Source: Patescibacteria group bacterium (GTDB lineage: Bacteria > Patescibacteria > Microgenomatia > Daviesbacterales > UBA10151). From it: 11,683 nt of DNA. The notes under the pieces were generated by a model that searched no databases, was not told the DNA's origin, and saw only the letters and a list, made by a program, of their open reading frames with translations. The DNA is taken from assembly GCA_023380995.1 (NCBI GenBank), contig JAMCTD010000088.1, forward strand, positions 2,956 through 14,638. The letters run 5' to 3'. A program made the position numbers and the translations under genes. Shown here piece by piece: positions 1-4,710 of this stretch. Positions within the stretch are counted from its first letter, which is position 1; each line of letters begins with the position of its first letter.

Positions 1-1044
1 ATCTTTCTAACACGTGAATTTGAAAACTCTAAAAACTTTGTAAAAGATTTTTTAATGATTGGAAGGGGAGCGCACCAGAAAAGATTTTGGCATGGTTCCA
101 TGATTGCTTTGGTATCTGTTGGGATTTTAACTTCAGGTGTGTTTGGAGGACAAAGTTTAATTTCTTCCACCTTCCCGGGTATCGGGGGGCCAGATCCCAG
201 GTTTGTCTCAGCCTTTGAGCCTTTTCCCAACGGGCCTGTGGTTATGGGGACACAAGACCTGCACACTGACATTTCTGAAAAACCCCGCTCAGAAACTATT
301 GAATATAAAGTTGAAACCGGTGATACCTTGTCTTCCATTGCTCAAAAATTTAATATCTCTGCTGATACTATCAGGTGGGCAAATGATTTAAGCGGGGATG
401 CAATTAAGCCTGGTCAGACTTTAAAGATCTTGCCTCTTACAGGTGTGGCATATACTGTTAAATCAGGAGACACTTTGGAGTCTGTAGCCAAAAAGTTTTC
501 TGCAGAACAACAGGCAATACTGGACTATCCTTTTAATGATGTGCCTGATGATTTTAGTTTAAAAGCAGGACAATTATTGATGGTTCCTGATGGTACGCCT
601 CCTGAAACTAAGGCTAAACCTAAGCCTCAACCCCAATATTTGGCTCAAGGGCCTTCTTCGCCTGCTTTCAGCGCCCCGGGCGGGGCAGAATTTATCTGGC
701 CTACTAATGGGGTGCTTACCCAATATTTCTCCTGGTATCATCCTGGAGACGATATTGCCAATAGGTCAGCTCCTGGTGTGGCTGCTGCTGATGGAGGAAC
801 TGTAATTGTGGCTGGTTGGCCCGATAATACAGGATATGGTAATAGGGTGGTTATTAACCATGGTAATGGGTACACCTCTTTATATGCCCACCTTTCCAAT
901 ATATATGTTTCTCCAGGAGCAACTGTTTCAAGAGGGCAATTAATAGGCCAGATGGGATCAACAGGCAGGTCTACAGGAACTCATTTGCATCTGGAAATAC
1001 GTTACAAGGGAGTTGCCCTTAACCCATTGGCAATTCTGAAATAA
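1..1044 (+). CDS. LysM-LysM-M23 family peptidoglycan endopeptidase (5' end outside window)
   Basis: Predicted envelope zinc endopeptidase that cuts peptidoglycan peptide bridges. Residues are counted from the ATG at 55. A hydrophobic anchor lies at about 14-31. Two LysM glycan-binding modules follow: 82-127 (YKVETGDTLSSIA start) and 131-178 (YTVKSGDTLESVA start). A Pro/Lys-rich linker covers 180-208 and the LytM/M23 domain 213-327. Zinc ligands H229 and D233 (HPGDDIA) and H312 (GTHLHLE) are present, as are the catalytic-type histidines H279 and H310, so the enzyme looks active. Codons 1-54 are open in the same frame and encode a charged, helical-looking stretch (LTREFENSKNFVKDFL). There is no Shine-Dalgarno site before the ATG at 55, so the real start is probably upstream of the window; 55 is the only in-window ATG start that keeps the whole anchor. 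It is the only plus-strand gene, and no clear terminator follows. The family call is firm; the exact start is not. Confidence 0.93.
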   Translation: MFLTREFENSKNFVKDFLMIGRGAHQKRFWHGSMIALVSVGILTSGVFGGQSLISSTFPGIGGPDPRFVSAFEPFPNGPVVMGTQDLHTDISEKPRSETIEYKVETGDTLSSIAQKFNISADTIRWANDLSGDAIKPGQTLKILPLTGVAYTVKSGDTLESVAKKFSAEQQAILDYPFNDVPDDFSLKAGQLLMVPDGTPPETKAKPKPQPQYLAQGPSSPAFSAPGGAEFIWPTNGVLTQYFSWYHPGDDIANRSAPGVAAADGGTVIVAGWPDNTGYGNRVVINHGNGYTSLYAHLSNIYVSPGATVSRGQLIGQMGSTGRSTGTHLHLEIRYKGVALNPLAILK

Positions 1045-1210
1045 GCAATTCAGCAAATTTTGTTAGCAGTTTAGGGGTTAGTCTGATAAGTAATAAGAGG
1101 TAGGGAGTTTAGGTTGTTGTAAGACCATAAGCAAAAAATAGCAAAAAAGGGTAGTAACCAAGGGAATATATAAAAATGTATCACTTGATATTCCGTATAT
1201 CAGTAGTTTA

Positions 1211-1229
1211 CCCTGAGCGGAGCGAAGGG
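1211..1229 (+). repeat. Short hairpin with tandem-GA apex, abutting a tRNA 3' end
   Basis: The 19-mer ccctgagcggagcgaaggg folds as CCCT / GA / GC / GGA loop / GC / GA / AGGG. That is a 4-bp stem, two consecutive G-A oppositions, then 2 bp closing a triloop. It touches the discriminator base of tRNA-Ala(CGC) at 1230. Two related hairpins lie at 1420-1461 and 1466-1488, with the GA module on the other strand. From general memory, similar ccctgagc...gaaggg palindromes are dispersed in many bacterial genomes. There is no T-run, so it is not a classical terminator. Confidence 0.5.
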
Positions 1230-1300
1230 TGGATCTACTGAGAATTGAACTCAGATCCCAGCAATGCGAATGCTGTGTTCTGCCGTTGAACTATAGACCC
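1230..1300 (-). tRNA. tRNA-Ala (anticodon CGC)
   Basis: A 71-nt cloverleaf reads on the minus strand. The acceptor GGGTCTA pairs with TAGATCC with G3:U70, the alanine identity pair. The D-arm is GTTC/GAAC, the anticodon stem CAGCA/TGCTG with loop TTCGCAT (anticodon CGC, codon GCG), and the T-arm CTGAG/CTCAG with loop TTCAATT. The discriminator is A. CCA is not encoded (ACCC follows). No clear promoter of its own was found, so it may be read through from tRNA-Ala(GGC) upstream. Hand-folded, with every stem intact. Confidence 0.93.
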
Positions 1301-1303
1301 TGT

Positions 1304-1402
1304 TTGAAAGTTTAAAGTTCAAGGTTAAAAGTTAAAAGTGATGGAATTTTTCTTTGAAAACTTTTAATTGTAAATTGTAATTTTGAACTTTGAACTTTGA
1401 AT
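1304..1402. repeat. AT-rich palindrome of degenerate 7-bp units (gene-less)
   Basis: The left arm (1304-1338) is five consecutive heptamers: TTGAAAG, TTTAAAG, TTCAAGG, TTAAAAG, TTAAAAG. The right arm (1361-1402) is six heptamers of the complementary kind: CTTTTAA, TTGTAAA, TTGTAAT, TTTGAAC, TTTGAAC, TTTGAAT. The arms are imperfectly inverted around a loop of about 22 nt. The same heptamer vocabulary flanks the four-helix-bundle gene at 4221-4710, so this may be an empty, MITE-like relative. It separates the two tRNA-Ala genes. Confidence 0.65.
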
Positions 1403-1410
1403 TATCATTG

Positions 1411-1426
1411 TGGACCCTAGGGGAAT
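1411..1426 (-). repeat. 16-bp copy of the tRNA-Ala(GGC) 3' end
   Basis: The bases tggaccctaggggaat are identical to 1485-1500, which encode the 3' part of the T-loop, the T-stem, the acceptor strand and the discriminator of tRNA-Ala(GGC). The copies are direct repeats 74 bp apart (start to start), and the 58 bp between them are hairpin-rich. A duplicated tRNA 3' end is the usual footprint of integration at a tRNA gene, but no integrase is present. Confidence 0.6.
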
Positions 1427-1461
1427 AAGAACGCCTCGCTTTGCTCGCAACCTTGTTCCCC
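1420..1461 (-). repeat. Long hairpin with tandem-GA apex
   Basis: A 42-bp inverted repeat. The outer ten positions (GGGGAATAAG against CTTGTTCCCC on plus) pair throughout if one G-U is allowed on the plus strand; on the minus strand that position is C-A. The stem continues imperfectly to an apical minus-strand module GA-GC-AAA-GC-GA. This apex matches the modules at 1211-1229 and 1466-1488. Part of the stem comes from the duplicated tRNA tail. No T-run follows on either strand. Confidence 0.45.
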
Positions 1462-1465
1462 TGTG

Positions 1466-1488
1466 TCCGCTTCACTACGTTCAGTGGA
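1466..1488 (-). repeat. Hairpin with tandem-GA apex overlapping the tRNA-Ala(GGC) 3' end
   Basis: On the minus strand it reads TCCACT / GA / AC / GTA loop / GT / GA / AGCGGA. The inner pair is A-U, C-G here but G-C, C-G in the sister hairpins, which is a compensatory difference. The first four bases (TCCA) are the last four of the tRNA, so the fold competes with the acceptor end in an unprocessed transcript. Confidence 0.42.
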
Positions 1489-1556
1489 CCCTAGGGGAAT
1501 TGAACCCCTTATCTTCTCCATGCCATGGAGACGTCGTACCGGTAGACCAAGGGCCC
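1485..1556 (-). tRNA. tRNA-Ala (anticodon GGC)
   Basis: A 72-nt cloverleaf on the minus strand. The acceptor GGGCCCT pairs with AGGGTCC with G3:U70. The D-arm is GTCT/CGAC with a mismatch at the last position, and the anticodon stem is TCTCC/GGAGA. The loop ATGGCAT gives anticodon GGC, with the A32-U38 combination usual for this isoacceptor. The T-arm is AGGGG/CCCCT with loop TTCAATT, and the discriminator is A. CCA is not encoded (ACTG follows). A consensus -10 box lies just upstream. It decodes GCC/GCU and pairs functionally with the CGC isoacceptor at 1230-1300. Confidence 0.94.
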
Positions 1557-1565
1557 GGTACCAAA

Positions 1566-1571
1566 ATTATA
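1566..1571 (-). promoter_or_regulatory. -10 box (TATAAT) for tRNA-Ala(GGC)
   Basis: A perfect TATAAT on the minus strand, nine bases before the tRNA 5' end, predicts a leader of only a few nucleotides. No good -35 is visible: the region upstream is a purine tract (GAAGAAAGAAAG-like), and the best hexamer at 17-bp spacing, TGGAAG, matches only 3 of 6. The box lies in the 65-bp gap after the Wzy-TPR stop codon. Confidence 0.5.
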
Positions 1572-1621
1572 CTCTCTCTTCTTTCTTTCTTCCAGCCTCT
1601 TTTAAACCAAGGTTATTGAGT

Positions 1622-4072
1622 TTATGGATTTGGAGTAGGTGAAGGAGTAAGGGTAGCTAGTGGAGTTTCGGTTGGGAGGGGATTGGCAGAGGAAACAGGC
1701 TCGCTTCGTGGTGAAGCTACGGGTTTTTTGATGGCTTCAGGAGTGGCAATTTTATCTGGTTTTGGTAGGTTTATTACTTTTGGTAACTCATTTTGCTGTA
1801 AAGATCCGGAAGTTTGGGCAGCAGGGGGAGCAACTTCAGCTTCCTTTGTTGCTTGAGATCCCGAAGCAATCTTTTGTTTTATATCAGAAAGATAGTCGTT
1901 TATTGTTTTGTAATCCGGTGAAGATTGTTTTACTAAAGTTAATGCTTTTTCTGCTGCTGCTTGTGCATTACTTAGATCCCCTTTGTCTTTTAAGGCAACA
2001 GATAAATTATAGTAACCATTGGCAAAATCAGGTTTTAGGTTAATAGCATCAGTGAAAAACCTGATTGCCATATCATAGTTTTTTACAGCATAATAAACAC
2101 CACCCACATTAAGCCTTAGGGTTGGATTGAAAGGATCCTGGAAGATAGCCCGTCCGTAAGAATCCAAAGAGAATATGAGAGCATTTTGAGCAACACCGGA
2201 AATCTGTCTGTACAAAAGTGCCAGGATTTCCCAATTAATAACAGATTTGGGGCTTAAGGTAACAGCAGTTCTTCCTTCACTGATTGATTGCTGGAGTAGG
2301 ATTTGGATGTTCTGTTTATCCTGATCAGTCAAAGATCCAGCTGGTGAGGCTTCTGTGGGGCCCTTAGCAGAGGCTATAGCGTTAGCCAGGGCAAAGTTGG
2401 TTTGGGCTAAATCTGTGCGGTATAGGTCATTGTAAGGATTTAATTTTTCTGCTGCAACCAATTCATTATAAACTACTATTCCTTGGTTTTGAGCTACCGC
2501 ATTAAGGGCCTTTCTGTGGTGGTAATCTGCCAAAATGAACTTTCCTCCAAAAAAGCCTGCAAAAAGTACTGCAGCCAAGGCAATAACAAGCATTATCCCC
2601 GGTAAGGCATCAACTTTAATAGTAGTTTCAGAAGAATCTTGGGCAGTAACATTAGCAGCAATCTTAAATAAAGTGTTTTTGAAATTTCCGGAAGCTGAAC
2701 TCCAGCTTCTTTGTATTTCTGAAAGATTGACCACCATAAAAGAAGCAAGCACTAGAAGGCCAATTATCCACAAGCCTAAGGTTGATGAGTGCAAGAGCAG
2801 TATTATAAAGAAGGCGATGCCGGAAATTGCCAAGGTTACTTTTGTCAGTCTGGCTCCGGCTTGTCCGGAATCTGATTCTGGTGTCGCTTTGCTTCCCAGA
2901 ATAACAGGAAGAGCTGAGGAAGCAAACAGAGCAGTCAATGAGATTAATGCCAGTAAACCAATACCGCCTAATGTTGCCAGGACTTGCAGGTATTCATTAA
3001 ATGATGAATCAAACCTTAAGTTCCAGAGATTGGATGAATTAAACTCAATTGGTTTGTAGTTAGTAAAGTTAAAAAGATATGTGGATGGTCCGCTGCCCCA
3101 AAAAGGCAGATCCCTGAAAGCTGATACTGATATTTTCCAGGAAGGTACTATTGGCAGTTGGATTTCCCGGGGAAAATTTTGAGAAGCAGTGTAGATAGGA
3201 TTTTTAGCGCTTCCTACAGGCGGTATAAAAGATAGGAGCGTTATTAAAGCTATAACCACCAAAGGCAGGATTAATCCAACCAGGCCGTATAAGGCTGCTT
3301 TGCTTCTGGGTTTCCAGGCAGAAGTGTCAAAACCGGATACAGCAAAAAAGGTTAGGGTAATGCCTGTTAAAGCTGCAATCCAGGTTGCCCAGGTGCCTGT
3401 TAAAGCAATGGTTACACCGGAAATCATCAAAAATAGTGAACCTAAGATTTTGGATACTGGTTTTGCGGAAGTTAAAATCTGCATCACTATGAAGGGAAGC
3501 AGCAGTGTTAATATTGCAGCTGTGGAGAAGGAAGAGCCTGTGGGAGTAAAGTTGGGTCCTTGTACCCAGGGTGGTGGCAATACTTTAAGTCCGGCGTAAG
3601 CCAATAGTGTAATTGCTGAAAGAAGCTGTGAAGCAAATATGATGACCATAAATATCCATTTAATTTCTTTTGCATTTCTCAGATTATTAACCAGCACAAA
3701 ATAGAAAAGTATATAAACTATAATGCTTACCAGGCTGTCGTGTATTTTTAACTGGTTTCCTAACAGGGCAACGTAAGGAGAAGAGGAGAGGACGGTGGAC
3801 ACAATGCCAACAGCCAAAAGTAAAAGCAGCGGGATATCCAAAGGGGTTCTTATAAATACCACTTTGCCCAAAATTGTAAACTTGAAGGTTAAAAGCACAA
3901 ATAGGATTCCTGTAAAGATAAGCAACAGAATAAATTTGGGAGTGTCGTAGCTTTCAGTGGTCAGGTTGGTAAAAAGGAAAAAAGTGGAAAGGATTACACC
4001 AATTAAGCCTATTTTGAATACTAAGCCTAAATAAGTATTTACAAGTTTTCTGACAGTTACTAAATCATCCAT
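1622..4072 (-). CDS. O-antigen ligase/polymerase-like (Wzy_C) membrane protein with C-terminal TPRs
   Basis: A polytopic inner-membrane protein of 816 residues, probably transferring or polymerising a lipid-linked glycan onto surface molecules. Hydrophobic segments fall at about 20-36, 47-65, 76-97, 114-130, 138-162, 183-200, 206-246, 259-284, 363-390, 412-449 and 493-513. The Wzy_C/ligase signature is the extracytoplasmic loop at about 323-370 (WGSGPSTYLFNFTNY ... NLWNLRFDSSFNEYLQ). After the last membrane segment, 515-605 is helical and 612-720 holds TPR-like repeats, the clearest at 655-715 (NYDMAIRFFTDAINLKPDF). The tail (about 745-816) is Pro/Ser/Thr-rich and low in complexity. The start ATG at 4072 lacks a clear Shine-Dalgarno site. 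The glycan and acceptor cannot be told from sequence; the nearby secreted LamG proteins are possible acceptors, by inference only. Confidence 0.87.
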   Translation of the reverse strand: MDDLVTVRKLVNTYLGLVFKIGLIGVILSTFFLFTNLTTESYDTPKFILLLIFTGILFVLLTFKFTILGKVVFIRTPLDIPLLLLLAVGIVSTVLSSSPYVALLGNQLKIHDSLVSIIVYILFYFVLVNNLRNAKEIKWIFMVIIFASQLLSAITLLAYAGLKVLPPPWVQGPNFTPTGSSFSTAAILTLLLPFIVMQILTSAKPVSKILGSLFLMISGVTIALTGTWATWIAALTGITLTFFAVSGFDTSAWKPRSKAALYGLVGLILPLVVIALITLLSFIPPVGSAKNPIYTASQNFPREIQLPIVPSWKISVSAFRDLPFWGSGPSTYLFNFTNYKPIEFNSSNLWNLRFDSSFNEYLQVLATLGGIGLLALISLTALFASSALPVILGSKATPESDSGQAGARLTKVTLAISGIAFFIILLLHSSTLGLWIIGLLVLASFMVVNLSEIQRSWSSASGNFKNTLFKIAANVTAQDSSETTIKVDALPGIMLVIALAAVLFAGFFGGKFILADYHHRKALNAVAQNQGIVVYNELVAAEKLNPYNDLYRTDLAQTNFALANAIASAKGPTEASPAGSLTDQDKQNIQILLQQSISEGRTAVTLSPKSVINWEILALLYRQISGVAQNALIFSLDSYGRAIFQDPFNPTLRLNVGGVYYAVKNYDMAIRFFTDAINLKPDFANGYYNLSVALKDKGDLSNAQAAAEKALTLVKQSSPDYKTINDYLSDIKQKIASGSQATKEAEVAPPAAQTSGSLQQNELPKVINLPKPDKIATPEAIKKPVASPRSEPVSSANPLPTETPLATLTPSPTPNP

Positions 4073-4097
4073 ACTTCTAGAATAATAATAATCAGCT

Positions 4098-4126
4098 TTT
4101 AAAGCAACCAGTACTAACTATATCAA
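4098..4126 (-). promoter_or_regulatory. Possible sigma-70-type promoter for the Wzy-TPR gene
   Basis: On the minus strand TTGATA (4121-4126) is followed after exactly 17 bp by TTTAAA (4098-4103). The boxes match the -35 in 5 of 6 and the -10 in 4 of 6 positions. The ATG at 4072 would lie about 18 bases after transcription start. The region is AT-rich, so chance matches are likely. Confidence 0.3.
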
Positions 4127-4160
4127 TCTACTAATTTATTAATCAGATATTATTTATAAT

Positions 4161-4179
4161 AAGGTAGGTGAACTACCTT
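4161..4179. repeat. 7-bp perfect hairpin in the Wzy-TPR upstream region
   Basis: AAGGTAG, a GTGAA loop and CTACCTT form a perfect 7-bp stem. It lies in the 206-bp gap downstream of the four-helix gene and about 90 bp upstream of the Wzy-TPR ATG, just beyond the candidate -35. No T-run follows on the minus strand (ATTATAAATAAT), so an operator or weak pause site is as likely as a terminator. Confidence 0.35.
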
Positions 4180-4220
4180 GCGATAATTTCATTATCTAAA
4201 TGAAGCTATATAATAAATAA

Positions 4221-4269
4221 TTCAAAATTCAAAATGCAAAGTTCAAAGTGCAAAATTAAAAGTTGAACA
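4221..4269 (+). repeat. Left heptamer array / inverted-repeat arm
   Basis: Seven consecutive 7-bp units: TTCAAAA, TTCAAAA, TGCAAAG, TTCAAAG, TGCAAAA, TTAAAAG, TTGAACA. Bases 4238-4267 are the exact reverse complement of 4671-4700. The array ends 9 bp past the four-helix gene's stop codon. Confidence 0.8.
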
Positions 4270-4278
4270 ATTTACAGT

Positions 4279-4653
4279 TTAGAGTTTATTTCTTCCTTTT
4301 AATGTAGATATACTTGACCCTAAGATTCTAACTAGCTCATCAGTTTCTTTTAACAAGAGATTAATTTCTTCTATGAGTTTGGGGTCTAAGTCTTTTGCTA
4401 AAGCCAGCCAAAACTTAGTTTCATTACCACTTTTTAAAGCATGATTGAGGAAGTTGATGAAATCTCTTTTTGAACTGGCCGCTTGGGCCTCGATGATATT
4501 TGCTCCAATAGAGGTTGCAGCTCTAATCAGTTGATCTGTGATTATCCAAGCTGAACGTTTGCTGGGAAATTTATCAGCTAAGGAAATAACAGACCTGGCA
4601 AACCTAAAAGCCCTATTTATAAGTTGTCTTTTGAACTCATCATTATTTGCCAT
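4279..4653 (-). CDS. Four-helix-bundle protein (S23 / TIGR02436-type, Avd-related fold)
   Basis: A 124-residue basic, all-helical protein. Family marks are FARSVISLADKFPSKR (17-32), the central ITDQLIRAATSIGANIIEA (38-56) and FINFLNHALKSGNETKFWL (64-82), then a long last helix to about 115. Known relatives are encoded inside 23S rRNA intervening sequences; the DGR accessory protein Avd shares the fold and binds nucleic acid. The biochemical role of free-standing copies is unknown. The ATG at 4653 gives the normal family length. The 57 bases before it are an unbroken heptamer array plus one base, with no Shine-Dalgarno site. No reverse transcriptase, template repeat or rRNA is nearby, so neither a DGR nor an IVS role is supported directly. 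It lies 54 bp after the LamG gene. Confidence 0.88.
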   Translation of the reverse strand: MANNDEFKRQLINRAFRFARSVISLADKFPSKRSAWIITDQLIRAATSIGANIIEAQAASSKRDFINFLNHALKSGNETKFWLALAKDLDPKLIEEINLLLKETDELVRILGSSISTLKGRNKL

Positions 4654-4654
4654 A

Positions 4655-4710
4655 ATTTTTAATTGTTATCTTCAACTTTTAATTTTGCACTTTGAACTTT
4701 TAACTTGTTA
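4655..4710 (-). repeat. Right heptamer array / inverted-repeat arm
   Basis: On the minus strand, eight units in exact 7-bp register: TAACAAG, TTAAAAG, TTCAAAG, TGCAAAA, TTAAAAG, TTGAAGA, TAACAAT, TAAAAAT. They start at the LamG TAA stop and end one base before the four-helix ATG, so the whole intergenic spacer is repeat. Positions 4671-4700 pair perfectly with 4238-4267. Confidence 0.8.

Larger units (their letters stand above)
4221..4710 (-). mobile_element. Putative inverted-repeat-bracketed element carrying the four-helix-bundle gene
   Basis: A 490-bp unit made of heptamer arrays in inverted orientation around one small gene. The core match is a perfect 30-bp inverted repeat, 4238-4267 against 4671-4700. 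It continues past a 5-nt indel into CAATT on both inner sides. The right array reaches the LamG stop codon, whose TAA is the first three bases of heptamer TAACAAG. A transcript would fold its 5' and 3' flanks into a long stem with the ORF in the loop, as in bacterial 23S rRNA intervening sequences that carry a gene of this family. No transposase and no target-site duplication were seen, so mobility is inference. Confidence 0.45.

Noticed and set aside
1189..1205. TGATAT-TCCGT-ATATCA hairpin as a terminator of the peptidase gene
   Set aside because: The stem is only 6 bp, AT-rich, about 145 bp past the stop codon and has no T-run after it.
1304..1402. CRISPR array
   Set aside because: Units are 7 bp, contiguous and degenerate; there are no spacers of uniform length and no cas genes.
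1410..1619. Open reading frame of 69 codons on the plus strand
   Set aside because: It runs antisense through tRNA-Ala(GGC) and the duplicated tRNA tail, has no ribosome-binding site, and is explained by the tRNA and repeats.
1698..1727. GCTTC...GAAGC mini-hairpin in the Wzy-TPR tail as a fourth GA-apex element
   Set aside because: The 5-bp stem lacks the GA/GA apex and the stretch is in-frame coding for the Ser/Pro-rich tail.
2535..3059. 174-codon plus-strand frame inside the Wzy-TPR gene
   Set aside because: It is a shadow of the long minus-strand gene, whose reading frame has clear domains; the plus product shows none.
4279..4653. The four-helix-bundle gene as Avd of a diversity-generating retroelement, with the LamG protein as target
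   Set aside because: No reverse transcriptase and no template/variable repeat pair with adenine-biased differences was seen. The LamG fold is also not the usual C-type-lectin target.
4221..4710. A genuine 23S rRNA intervening sequence
   Set aside because: The flanks are the LamG and Wzy-TPR protein genes, with no rRNA sequence on either side.
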